Assembly (NCBI GenBank): GCA_031400505.1
Contig: JANNPZ010000045.1
Span: 16,352 to 80,351, forward strand
DNA from: JAIYDJ01 sp031400505
GTDB taxonomy: Bacteria > Pseudomonadota > Alphaproteobacteria > Rhodobacterales > Rhodobacteraceae
DNA length: 64,000 nucleotides
Reading direction: 5' to 3'
Below the pieces are notes generated by a model. That model worked only from the letters and a program-made list of their open reading frames with translations. It did not search any database and was not told the DNA's origin. The position numbers and the translations under genes are program-made. Positions 15,120-23,422 of the stretch are shown here, one piece after another (within the stretch, counting starts at the first letter, position 1; each line of letters begins with the position of its first letter).

Positions 15120-17627
15120 TCAGTTGTCCGGGTTGAACGCCGACCATTCGTCCCCCTCGGGCCAGTCCTTGCCCACCAGCCCGAGGTTATCGGTCCATGC
15201 AGCCCGGGCGCTTGAGGGCGTCGGCAGCACCCAAGCCCACTGCTGCCTTCCTTCTAGATACGGCTGCGTCCGTTCGATCCCCAGCCGCCGGAGCGCGTCG
15301 GCCATCCTCTGGGGGGACGGTGCATCCTTGATGAGCTTTCGGTCGAAGCCCCACGCGATCACATCTGCAATCGTCACCGCCGGGTTGGAGTGGTTGTGAG
15401 TATCCTTCCCGATCTTCACGCTAGGGTAGCGCCCCCCGGGGGCCGTGAGTTCCTCCAGCATTTCCCAGATGATCCGGTCAGGCCCGGTGAGCCCTTCCAG
15501 CTTCTGTTGCGTGAGCTCAGGGCTGGCAGGCATGTTCACCATTGCGTCCCACCCGGTCAGGTCCATAGCCAGCAGGTCGTGCAACATGGCGGCAAGGCCC
15601 TCGCCCTTCATCTGGTTCGCGATGGCCTTGAAGTAGGCCTTGTTGCCCCGCTTGCTGTCGTCGGTGCGGAACACCGCAAACCGCCGCTCGTCGATAGCCG
15701 CAGGCACCACCCAGTCGTCGTTGGAGGTCATGATGAGGTGCAGGCAGTTTCGGGAAAGGACGGTGTCCTTGTATTTGCCCTCGATCAGCAACTCCCTCTC
15801 GGTGATCATGGCCTGCAAGAGGCTTTCGGCGTTCTTGTTGCCGTTCCACTTCACCTCGTCCGCGTAGACCAACACGGTGTCGCGGAAGTGTGCGTTGAAC
15901 TTCCCGGTCAGCGCCGCCGCCCCCGGAAGGTAGTAGCTGTGCTGGCCGAACAGGTCGCGGGCGATGTGGGCGAAGAGGCCCTTGCCCGAACCGCGCCCGC
16001 CCTTGAACACCAGCGCCACGCCCGCCGGTTCGGCGGGCCGCTGCACCGCCAGCGCCAGCCAGCGGGTGATGTAGTCGGACGCCTCTTTGTTGCCTGCCGC
16101 CATCACCTCAAGGATGTGGGCCTTGAAAAGCCCCCAGTCACCCGCCTTCGGCTTGACGGGGAAGCCGCGCCAGAGGTTCAGCTTGTCGCCTACCAGCTCC
16201 CCCGCGCTGGGGTTGAAGGTTAGGGCGCGGTGCTGCCTGCGGTGTTCCCACGAAAGCCACACGTCACCCAGCGGCTTCTTCACCTCGTTCCCGTCCTTGT
16301 CCTTGCCGACCACGGCAGACCTGTTGTTGTGCGTCGCCTTGAAGTCGGCTGCGCTCTGGAGGTAGGTGACCCAGCGCCGCCTCTGCCGCTCGGGGTCCAT
16401 CTCGTTCGGGTCCTCGAGCTCGTAGGCGAACTCGCAGACGCGCACCTTGTTGCCTTCGTGGGACAGGAAGGCGTGGCGCGCGTTCATGTCGGTGAGCAGG
16501 GGGTCGCCCGCTGCCTCAACCTGCGCCTTGGCCACCTGCTTGCGGGCGTAGCTCTCCGGCTTGGGCTGGTTCAGGACGTGGCCGCTGATCTTGTAGTGTT
16601 CGGTCAGGCTGACGCCCATCATCTGTTCGTCGGTGCAGCCCGCCCGGACCATGGCGCAGATCACCGCCCAGTAGGCCTCGGAGCGCGACGGGTAGCGCCC
16701 GGGTTCGTTCAAGTCCTCCCCCTGCACGATCATCGCACGGGTGCGGTCGGACACGCCCGGCGGCAGGCTGTCAAGGTCCAGCCCCATCGCCGGGGCGGCG
16801 GTGACGGCGCGCCCGACCGATGCCGCAGCACCAGCGCCTGCCATCGGGGCTGGAAAGTCCCCTGCGCGGAACCGCCTCCGCCAGTCTGCCGCCATGAGGC
16901 GGGTCGGCACGTCACCGCGCCCGCTCTCCCGCTTCTTCTTGTTGGCAAGGTTGACCGTGCCCGGCAGGCGCATGATCCGGCTCACATCATGGGTCTTGTC
17001 CCCGCCCATCGCTGCCGAGACCATCTCGTTCAGGCGCTCAGCCAGATCGGGCGCGACCTCCTCCCCTTCGGCAAAGAGCCAGAAGCCCTGAAACCCACCA
17101 CCGCTGTCGATGATGGCCGTGGGCCGGGGGAACGGCAACTTCGCACCGCCTACCTCCCAGTCATCAAACATCGCCCAGATGCGGGCGCGTTCAGCCTGAA
17201 AGTGCGCTGCTAGTTGTTCAGGGGTCTTGCCCTTCACCCCGCCGTCAATCGCGCGCGGGTCAATGTCAACATGCAGGCCCCGGACGCGCGTGACCTCATC
17301 CTTGCTGGCCTTTTCTCGCGTGTTGGGCGACAGGTCGTTGACGGAGAAGTAGAGGTTCTTGACGCCAACGAGTCCGGCCACCCATGCGGCCAGCGCATCA
17401 AGGTCGGTGAAGGTCCGGGTTTCAGTCCCGCCACCATCGCGCGGGATTGCCGTGGGCCACCAAGGACCATCGGGCGACCAGCCCCGGAGGAACGGCAGCA
17501 ACGCTGCGCCATTTCCCCCTTCGTCAGCGGCGGGTATAAGGGGGTTGACCTTGCAAGGGTCACGGTCACTCTCCCCAGCGCTCCCCGTTTCCCGGCGGGG
17601 GGCGCTTTCCCTTTCCAGCCCCCTCAT
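15120..17627 (-). CDS. primase-helicase replication protein (satellite Pri-Rep type)
   Basis: 835 residues. The N-terminal archaeo-eukaryotic-type primase region has HVDIDPR with the acidic pair at 121 and 123, DSGGGFQGFW near 174-183 and DVSRIMRLPGTVN (214-226). A linker follows, then a virus-type superfamily 3 helicase with Walker A GGRGSGKG (543-550), Walker B VLVYADE (585-591) and the motif LIMTSNDDW. It would initiate and unwind at the adjacent iterons. The ATG overlaps the stop of the AlpA-like gene (ATGA). Several in-frame starts exist; this coupling decides the choice. Confidence 0.85.
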   Translation of the reverse strand: MRGLERESAPRRETGSAGESDRDPCKVNPLIPAADEGGNGAALLPFLRGWSPDGPWWPTAIPRDGGGTETRTFTDLDALAAWVAGLVGVKNLYFSVNDLSPNTREKASKDEVTRVRGLHVDIDPRAIDGGVKGKTPEQLAAHFQAERARIWAMFDDWEVGGAKLPFPRPTAIIDSGGGFQGFWLFAEGEEVAPDLAERLNEMVSAAMGGDKTHDVSRIMRLPGTVNLANKKKRESGRGDVPTRLMAADWRRRFRAGDFPAPMAGAGAAASVGRAVTAAPAMGLDLDSLPPGVSDRTRAMIVQGEDLNEPGRYPSRSEAYWAVICAMVRAGCTDEQMMGVSLTEHYKISGHVLNQPKPESYARKQVAKAQVEAAGDPLLTDMNARHAFLSHEGNKVRVCEFAYELEDPNEMDPERQRRRWVTYLQSAADFKATHNNRSAVVGKDKDGNEVKKPLGDVWLSWEHRRQHRALTFNPSAGELVGDKLNLWRGFPVKPKAGDWGLFKAHILEVMAAGNKEASDYITRWLALAVQRPAEPAGVALVFKGGRGSGKGLFAHIARDLFGQHSYYLPGAAALTGKFNAHFRDTVLVYADEVKWNGNKNAESLLQAMITERELLIEGKYKDTVLSRNCLHLIMTSNDDWVVPAAIDERRFAVFRTDDSKRGNKAYFKAIANQMKGEGLAAMLHDLLAMDLTGWDAMVNMPASPELTQQKLEGLTGPDRIIWEMLEELTAPGGRYPSVKIGKDTHNHSNPAVTIADVIAWGFDRKLIKDAPSPQRMADALRRLGIERTQPYLEGRQQWAWVLPTPSSARAAWTDNLGLVGKDWPEGDEWSAFNPDN

Positions 17628-17911
17628 TCACCGGCACCCCGCACTAGGTGCTGTTCCATCCAGTGGCGCAGGTCGGCAACGCGGTAGCGCACCAGCTTCT
17701 GAGACGCGCGGACGTAGGACGGGCCGCGCCCCTCCTTGCGCATCGTCTCCATCCCGCCGGGCATGAGCCCGAGGAACGCAGCGGCCTGTTCGGTGGTCAG
17801 GTATTCGGACGGCGGCGCGTAGCGCCTGGTGGCGCAGCCGTCTGCCAACTCGGCAGCGACCTCGCGTGCGATCAGCTTCGCAAACGCGGCAGGGTCGATG
17901 TCTGGATTCAT
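17624..17911 (-). CDS. AlpA/excisionase-like helix-turn-helix regulator
   Basis: 95 residues from the ATG at 17911 (17923 is an alternative). The C-terminal half is a MerR/AlpA-type winged helix: YLTTEQAAAFLGLMPGGMET, then SQKLVRYRVADLRHWM. Such proteins control integrase expression or excision in P4-like and satellite elements. It lies between the integrase and primase genes, in one direction with both, and a palindrome covers the region just upstream of its start. Confidence 0.75.
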   Translation of the reverse strand: MNPDIDPAAFAKLIAREVAAELADGCATRRYAPPSEYLTTEQAAAFLGLMPGGMETMRKEGRGPSYVRASQKLVRYRVADLRHWMEQHLVRGAGE

Positions 17912-17927
17912 GGTGGTCACCATTCCA

Positions 17928-17947
17928 GACCGCCTGCGGAGGCGGTC
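17928..17947. promoter_or_regulatory. palindrome upstream of the AlpA-like gene
   Basis: GACCGCCT (17928-17935) and AGGCGGTC (17940-17947) with a 4-base centre form a perfect inverted repeat 16 bases before the ATG at 17911. No T-run follows on the minus strand, so an operator for autoregulation or an RNA hairpin at the ribosome site is more likely than a terminator. Confidence 0.5.
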
Positions 17948-18066
17948 GGTTGGTGACAGGCTCAGATGCCGGGGGAGCCCGCGCCCCCTGCTGTGGGCGC
18001 TCCCCGCGTGCGACACTTCCCGGTGGGCCGACGCGGATGCATAGTCAACCCACCGACTTTACCCGG

Positions 18067-19365
18067 CTATGCCGCCATTTGTCTAGTCTTAGCCGTTGTT
18101 CTGAACAACTCCATGAGGGCAGCGCTGATCCGCTCCTGGGCGTCCAGCAGGTCGGGCCAGACGCCTTCCCTTGACCCGTAGGTGCCGGAGTGGACGTCGC
18201 CCTTCTGACTGTGGTTCATGAGTTTCTTTGACAGGACTTCCTCGACGCCCGCCCACACGCAGGCGTTGCGGTAGGTGTGGCGCAGCCCGTGGCCGCTGCA
18301 CGGCAGAGAGGGTTCCGTCGTGGCGAACAGCGACATGTGCCCGGCGAACTCTCCCCGCTTGGACTTGGACGGGTCGCCCGGGAATATCCACTCCCGCGAC
18401 AGCAGCGGCTGATACACCCTTGCGGCGCGGCGGGCGCGGGCTAGGCAGGCCAGCATGGGGCGCGACAGGGGGATGTCGTAGGCCCGCGCCTTCCCGCCCT
18501 TCGGGGTCGGCAGGTGGAGCCGCCGCCCCCGCACGTCTAGGTCGGCCCACCGCGCCACGGCGACCGCCCCGCTGCGGCTTCCCGACAGGGCGAGGAACAG
18601 TTGAAACTCCGCCCGCACGCGGTTGTCCATGGCAAGGTAGGCTGCCCACCAGCCGGGCAGGTCGCGGCGGCTCATGGCGCTCTCGCGGGCCTCCTCGACG
18701 TTGAACGTGACCTGCCGCGTCGGGGTCCAGCCGTCCGGGTGCGGCTTGACGTGGCCCCGCTCGAGTGCCCAGTTGTAGATCACGCGCAGGGTCCGCATCG
18801 CGCCGTTGGCGGCGTAGGCCCCGCCGTGATCCGGGTTCGTGGCCCGCCGCGTGATCGCCTCGTGCCGGGCGGCAACGCGCGCCGCACCTTCTGGCGTGGC
18901 GAGGTCGGACAGGGCGGTTCCGGTCCAGATGCCCAGCAGGTGTTCCGTCTCCACAGCGTTGCGGTAGCTGTAGACCGTGGCCGGGCTGCGGCCCGATTTC
19001 TCCAGCGCCGCGCGGTAGAGCCGCCACGCCTCGCCCAGCGTCACGCCCAACTTCGGCTTGCCCAGCCCTTCCCCGGCAATGATCGCGGCCAGTTCCCCCT
19101 TGGCCCGCGCCCGTGCCTCTTTCACGCCCAAATCGGGGAAGGCGGCGAAGGCGCGGCGCACCGTCTTGCGCACCGGCTGCATCTTGTCGTCCAGAACCCG
19201 CACCTCCGTCTGGACCACCCAGCTTTTCGCGCCCTTCCCCACCTTGAGGTAGAGCCCGGGCTGGTCGTCATCGGCCACCAGCTTCTGGCCGGACGGCATG
19301 AAGGGGAACTTGGCCGCCATCGCGTCGGTCAGGCGGGCCTTGGCGGGTATCACGGTCATGGGCAC
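18067..19365 (-). CDS. int: tyrosine-type site-specific integrase (P4-like, DUF4102 N-terminus)
   Basis: 432 residues. The N-terminal part (RLTDAMAAKFPFMPSGQKLV, then VRKTVRRAFAAFPDLGVKEAR) is the DUF4102-type arm-binding domain. The catalytic set is Arg264 (SGSRSGAV), His359 and Arg362 (HGLRHTY), His385 (MNHSQKGD) and nucleophile Tyr396 (SGTYGS). This family integrates at tRNA 3' ends, matching the attachment repeats. It lies at the end away from the intact tRNA, 152 bases inside attR, with tandem arm-like sites just upstream of its start. Confidence 0.95.
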   Translation of the reverse strand: MPMTVIPAKARLTDAMAAKFPFMPSGQKLVADDDQPGLYLKVGKGAKSWVVQTEVRVLDDKMQPVRKTVRRAFAAFPDLGVKEARARAKGELAAIIAGEGLGKPKLGVTLGEAWRLYRAALEKSGRSPATVYSYRNAVETEHLLGIWTGTALSDLATPEGAARVAARHEAITRRATNPDHGGAYAANGAMRTLRVIYNWALERGHVKPHPDGWTPTRQVTFNVEEARESAMSRRDLPGWWAAYLAMDNRVRAEFQLFLALSGSRSGAVAVARWADLDVRGRRLHLPTPKGGKARAYDIPLSRPMLACLARARRAARVYQPLLSREWIFPGDPSKSKRGEFAGHMSLFATTEPSLPCSGHGLRHTYRNACVWAGVEEVLSKKLMNHSQKGDVHSGTYGSREGVWPDLLDAQERISAALMELFRTTAKTRQMAA

Positions 19366-19378
19366 TTCTCCGGGGGTT

Positions 19379-19400
19379 GACGTAAGGCTGACGTAAGGCT
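19379..19400 (+). repeat. candidate integrase arm-type sites, right end (tandem 11-bp repeat)
   Basis: GACGTAAGGCT occurs twice back to back (19379-19389 and 19390-19400), 117 bases inside the right attachment core and just upstream of the integrase start. The left island end has a matching tandem pair at 5826-5847. Position and symmetry support integrase binding and perhaps integrase autorepression. Confidence 0.6.
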
Positions 19401-19517
19401 AGGGAGAACGCGAGTTACCAGTCCGGGCCAGTCTATGGGGGTGGGTGTGCGTCTCAAGCTGCTGTATTCACTAGGGTTAGCCTAGCTTAGCCGCCCACCA
19501 GCCGTCTAGCCCAGAAA

Positions 19518-19564
19518 ACTGTTAATCAATTGGTCGTAGGTTCGATCCCTACCGCCGGAGCCAA
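19518..19564 (+). repeat. right attachment site (partial tRNA-Asn copy)
   Basis: Identical over 47 bases to 5735-5781. It contains the anticodon-to-CCA part of tRNA-Asn but lacks the acceptor 5' strand and D-arm, so it is not a working tRNA. It marks the right end of the island. Confidence 0.95.
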
Positions 19565-19765
19565 AGATACTTATAGTAACAAAGGATTGCGGGATATTCT
19601 TAGCGGAATTCTTGCTGTATCCAAAGCCCCGAAAGTCATACGTAAACAATTGGGACTTGTGTCGGGCATCCGCAGGCCGTTGCCCGATCAGCAAATTGCC
19701 CAACACCGGTGCGCAGGGCGGTGCTGAGCATCGAGCGTCCGGAAAGAGCCCAAAACTACATTTAC

Positions 19766-20485
19766 TTAAGGAAGATAATTCACCTGGGTATGATCCAACT
19801 TGAGCCGTGCTCGCGCTTCAATAATTCTTGCATTTATGCAGCGTTCAAAAGCTTGGCGGTCGGTCGATTCGCCCTTCAGTTGTTCAATGACTTCGTTCCG
19901 ATCCTTCTGCCAAGCAATACTTGTTTCAGACACAAACGCTGCGTTGAAAAGCGAATGGGCCAAATCAGCCTGATCATTCAATCCAGCAAGAATTGCGAGA
20001 TTGAAGGCGTGCCAATCTGTTTTTTCCTTGTGATTTTCTACGAAAGCGTAAGCATCTGCTGGCTTTTTGATCGCGACTTGGGTTTGCGTGCAATACTCAA
20101 CCGCTTGATATGACAGGGCTAAGACGCAAGAGCGAAAACTCTCCTCTTTCTCGTAGTCGAAGAACTCTTCGACGCGGTTAAAAATATCAAAAGTCCAATG
20201 GTCTTGGGGGTACCACAGCCAACTCATTCCATAGTTGAGGGTTGTGCCTTGGCGGCGCGAGAATGGCTGAAACTCGGCGAAACACGCATACCAACCACAA
20301 TCCAGATACCACAGCCGAGACGTCCCTTTTTGAACTAAGCCAGCCGGGCGAAGGACCTCCCGTGTTGTTTTATTGATGATTTTCTGGTGTGGTTTAAGCG
20401 GCAAGACGAACACTCCGTTCACGGTCGATTTCTGGCAACACTGACACAAGAAACCAAAACGAAGCAACGGCCGCTTCGTCCGCAT
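19766..20485 (-). CDS. DUF4304-like hypothetical protein, lower GC than its neighbours
   Basis: Up to 239 residues. The segment TREVLRPAGLVQKGTSRLWY, followed by FAEFQPFSRRQGTTLNYGMS and a WLWYP motif, resembles DUF4304 proteins of unknown function. The reading frame is visibly AT-richer than the neighbours. It lies between the island's right end and the polyamine transporter, so it may be an earlier or independent acquisition. The true start is uncertain: the first 20 residues (two Cys pairs) may not be translated, and no good ribosome site was seen. Confidence 0.5.
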   Translation of the reverse strand: MRTKRPLLRFGFLCQCCQKSTVNGVFVLPLKPHQKIINKTTREVLRPAGLVQKGTSRLWYLDCGWYACFAEFQPFSRRQGTTLNYGMSWLWYPQDHWTFDIFNRVEEFFDYEKEESFRSCVLALSYQAVEYCTQTQVAIKKPADAYAFVENHKEKTDWHAFNLAILAGLNDQADLAHSLFNAAFVSETSIAWQKDRNEVIEQLKGESTDRQAFERCINARIIEARARLKLDHTQVNYLP

Positions 20486-20547
20486 AGCAGTCCGTCAGCA
20501 GAACACCCCGCGCCGCGACAGCGTCGATCGCTGACGGGAGGGCTGCA

Positions 20548-21366
20548 TCACGGCCCCCCCGTCCTCGTGTCGCGGCGCAGGATCAATTGTGCCGCGACCA
20601 GCAAAAGCAGCGAAACTGCAAGCACCATCGTGCCAATGGCGTTGATCTCGGGCGTGACCCCGCGGCGGATCGACGAAAACACGTAGATGGGCAGCGTTGT
20701 TTCCGACCCGGCTACAAAGAAGGCAATGATGAAGTCATCAAAGCTGAACGTGAAACTCAGCAGAAACCCCGCAAGAATTCCGGGAAAGATCAGTGGCAAG
20801 GTGATCTGCCGGAACGTCGCCAGCGGTGGGGCATAGAGATCGGTCGATGCCTCGATCAAACCACGGTCCATGCCAGACAGCCGGGCGCGCAGGATGATGA
20901 TCACGAGCGACATCGAAAAAAGCGCATGGGACGCGATCAGCGAGCCATAGCCCATCGCGAGTTGCGGGGCCTGCCCTTCGGGCGCGAGCCGGGCCAGCAG
21001 CGGGTTGATCCAGCCAAAAATCGTGACCAGGGCGATCAGCGTGGCAATCCCGATGACGATGCCCGGCACCATCACCGCCACATAGATCAGCGCATCCGCG
21101 ACGATGCGCAGGCGGCCCTTCATGCCGTGCAACGCAAGTGCCGCCATTGTGCCGAAAACGGATGCGATCGACGCCGACACAAGGGCCACGCTGAAACTGG
21201 TCCAGAGGGCCTCCATCACAAAAGGATTGGACAGCGCCTTGCCATACCATTGCACGGAAAAGCCGGTGAACTGGCTGGCATGACGACCGGCGTTGAAACT
21301 GAAAATGGCAATGACCGCAATCGGCAGGTACAAAAACGCATAGACGGCAAGGGCATAAAGGCGCAT
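20548..21366 (-). CDS. potC: ABC transporter permease, spermidine/putrescine type (PotC-like)
   Basis: 272 residues with six predicted membrane segments, starting MRLYALAVYAFLYLPIAVIA. The permease loop EASTDLYAPPLATFRQITLPL matches the EAA signature that docks on the ATPase. FSFDDFIIAFFVAG is a PotC hallmark. Last gene of the operon potA-potD-potB-potC, 9 bases after potB. Imports polyamines or a related cationic solute across the inner membrane; exact substrate not fixed by sequence. Confidence 0.88.
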   Translation of the reverse strand: MRLYALAVYAFLYLPIAVIAIFSFNAGRHASQFTGFSVQWYGKALSNPFVMEALWTSFSVALVSASIASVFGTMAALALHGMKGRLRIVADALIYVAVMVPGIVIGIATLIALVTIFGWINPLLARLAPEGQAPQLAMGYGSLIASHALFSMSLVIIILRARLSGMDRGLIEASTDLYAPPLATFRQITLPLIFPGILAGFLLSFTFSFDDFIIAFFVAGSETTLPIYVFSSIRRGVTPEINAIGTMVLAVSLLLLVAAQLILRRDTRTGGP

Positions 21367-21375
21367 CCGAAGATC

Positions 21376-22227
21376 CTACATCAAAGCGACGTCGTCGCGC
21401 CCGCCACCAATGCGACGCATCAGCCACATGTACAACGTCACCGTGACCAGCATGATGACCACCAGCGTCACGGCGACCGCCGCGCCAAAGGCCCAGTTGC
21501 GCGATTGCAGAAAAAGATCGACCAACGCATTGCCGATGAAAAAGACCTTGCCGCCGCCCAACATCGCCGGGATCAGAAATTCGCCCATCAGCAGGATGAA
21601 AACCAACATGCAGCCCGTGGCGACCCCGGGCAGTGACAACGGCAGCGTGACCTGCAGGAAGCTGCGCAGGGGCGGCGCGCCAAGGTCGGCCGCAGCCTCC
21701 AGCAGTCGTTTGTCCAGCCGTTCAAGGCTTACATAGACCGGCAAGACCATCAGCGGCAGATAGCCATAAACGATGCCGGTCAGAACGGCGAAGGGCGTGT
21801 TGATCAGGCGGACGGTCCCGAAGCCAAGCCACGCGATCAGCGCAGGTAAACCCTGCCCGCCCAGCAGAAAAATCCACGCATAGCTGCGGATCAGAATCGA
21901 GGTCCAGAACGGTACGATCACCAAGATCAGCAGCAGCACGCGCCATTTCGGATCGGCCCGCATGGCCAGGAAATAGGCGAGCGGATATGCGATCACCAGT
22001 GACAGGACCGTACCCAGCGGCGCCAGCGTCAGCGTGTTCAAGAACGCGGTGCCACGGGCCGGCAGGTTGGCGTATTGCGCAAAGGTGAAGGCGGGGACAT
22101 ATCCCCCCGCCGCCGCGCGTTCGCCAAACGAAAACACCACCACAAAACACAGCGGCAGCACCAGCATGACCACAAACCACACCCCGGCGGGTGCCAGCAG
22201 CAGCCAGGTTGCCAGGTGCCGCCGCAT
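21376..22227 (-). CDS. potB: ABC transporter permease, spermidine/putrescine type (PotB-like)
   Basis: 283 residues with six predicted membrane segments. PFWTSILIRSYAWIFLLGGQG and EAAADLGAPPLRSFLQVTLPL (EAA loop) are typical of PotB. GEFLIPAMLGGGK lies in the last third. It starts 4 bases after potD and forms the channel with PotC. Confidence 0.88.
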   Translation of the reverse strand: MRRHLATWLLLAPAGVWFVVMLVLPLCFVVVFSFGERAAAGGYVPAFTFAQYANLPARGTAFLNTLTLAPLGTVLSLVIAYPLAYFLAMRADPKWRVLLLILVIVPFWTSILIRSYAWIFLLGGQGLPALIAWLGFGTVRLINTPFAVLTGIVYGYLPLMVLPVYVSLERLDKRLLEAAADLGAPPLRSFLQVTLPLSLPGVATGCMLVFILLMGEFLIPAMLGGGKVFFIGNALVDLFLQSRNWAFGAAVAVTLVVIMLVTVTLYMWLMRRIGGGRDDVALM

Positions 22228-22231
22228 GGTC

Positions 22232-23392
22232 TTATGCCGACTTGAACCGTGCCATCAACTCGGCGCGGTTCGGATCGGTCAGGGTCGCCGCCGCCCCGAA
22301 CTCCAGCGCGCTAAGAAGTTCGGCCGCGGGGTAGAGGATCGGATCGTTCAGCACTTCGGCCGGCAGCAGGGCGTTCAGGCGGCTGTCGGGCACCGGATAG
22401 CCGTGGAACAAGGCCTCGCGCGCGTTGACCTCGGGGTTCAGCAGGTAGTTGATCAGCGCATAGGCCGCATCGCGGTGCGGCGCGCCTTTGGGGATGGCGT
22501 AGAAGTCCGACCACAGCTCGCCGCCCTCTGCGCCCAGCACATAGACGATTTCGGGCATGTCGCGGTTCAACTGCTTGCCGTCGCCGGTCCAGCAGATCGT
22601 CATCCAGGCATCACCCGACCGCATGGATGGCTGATAGTCCGAACTGATGGCAAAAAGATGGGGTTTGGTGGCCAGCAGCAGTTCCTCGGCCTTGGCCAGT
22701 TCCGCCGTGTCGATCGAGTTGAACGAATAGCCAAAGGCCTTCAGCGCGCCGCCGATGGTGGTCAACTGATAGTCATGCACCATCGTGCGACCCGAGAAGG
22801 TGGTCTGCGTCAAGTCAAAGAACTCTTTCCAGGTGGCCGGCGTCGTGCCGCCGGTGTGGTTGGTGTTCACCGCAAAGCCGGTCGTGCCCCAGTTCTTTGG
22901 CACGGCATAGAGTTTGCCGTCAACCGTGCCGGGTCCGGCAAAGCGCTGATCGAAACTGGCCGCGTCATAGTTCGGCAACAGGGACAAATCCAGCGGCTCG
23001 ATCAGGTCCTGCTCGACGTAGGTGGTGATTGTGTAGTTCGTCGGCACGAACACGTCCCAGCCGCTGCCGCCTGCCTGAAGCTTGGCCAGCATTTCCTCGT
23101 TGGACCCAAAGACATTCATTTGCACCGCAGCCCCGGTCTGGGCGGCAAAGGCATCGAAGTTGGCGATATCGTGATAGTTCGGCCAGGTGGCAAGGATGAC
23201 GCGGTCCCCGATGTCGGCCTGCGCGAAGGCGGGCCGGGCCAGAAGCCCCGGCATCGCGGCCCCCAATACGGCGCTGGCGGTCCCAAGGCCGGTAACGCCC
23301 AGGAAATGCCTGCGCGTCACCGAACCCTTCTGAAAACGCCGCAGTTCTTCCATGAACTTCTGACGCGAGATGTGGTCAATCTTGTCGGCCAT
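22232..23392 (-). CDS. potD: periplasmic polyamine-type solute-binding protein, Tat-exported
   Basis: 386 residues. A twin-arginine signal (VTRRHFLG, Arg27-Arg28), then a hydrophobic stretch ending at ARPAFAQA, implies Tat export, usual for this family in Rhodobacteraceae. The mature part begins with ILATWPNYHD and holds WDVFVPTNY and GAPHRDAAYALINYLLNPE, typical of PotD/PotF. It delivers the substrate to PotB and PotC. It follows potA by 30 bases. Confidence 0.9.
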   Translation of the reverse strand: MADKIDHISRQKFMEELRRFQKGSVTRRHFLGVTGLGTASAVLGAAMPGLLARPAFAQADIGDRVILATWPNYHDIANFDAFAAQTGAAVQMNVFGSNEEMLAKLQAGGSGWDVFVPTNYTITTYVEQDLIEPLDLSLLPNYDAASFDQRFAGPGTVDGKLYAVPKNWGTTGFAVNTNHTGGTTPATWKEFFDLTQTTFSGRTMVHDYQLTTIGGALKAFGYSFNSIDTAELAKAEELLLATKPHLFAISSDYQPSMRSGDAWMTICWTGDGKQLNRDMPEIVYVLGAEGGELWSDFYAIPKGAPHRDAAYALINYLLNPEVNAREALFHGYPVPDSRLNALLPAEVLNDPILYPAAELLSALEFGAAATLTDPNRAELMARFKSA

Positions 23393-23422
23393 AGCTGAAG
23401 TCTCCTTGTTGGTCGGTTGCGT

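Larger units (their letters stand above)
5735..19564 (-). mobile_element. tRNA-Asn-integrated genomic island, candidate phage satellite with a PvuII-type R-M cargo
   Basis: The element is bounded by a 47-bp direct repeat of the tRNA-Asn 3' end and carries integrase, AlpA-like regulator, primase-helicase, an iteron origin downstream of the primase gene, serine recombinase and a terminase-small-subunit-like gene, all on the minus strand. The left end has a glycosyltransferase and a PvuII-type restriction-modification system. I see no capsid, tail, portal, large terminase, conjugation or lysis gene set. Size (13.8 kb) and module order resemble phage-inducible chromosomal islands. The satellite nature is inference; the integrated-island nature is seen directly. 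Confidence 0.9.

Noticed and set aside
5735..19564. Avoidance of CAGCTG (PvuII site) by the island
   Set aside because: Reading by eye I found no CAGCTG in the island and three outside (28025, 47656, 51942). With so few outside, zero in 13.8 kb is not significant, and the count was not made by program.
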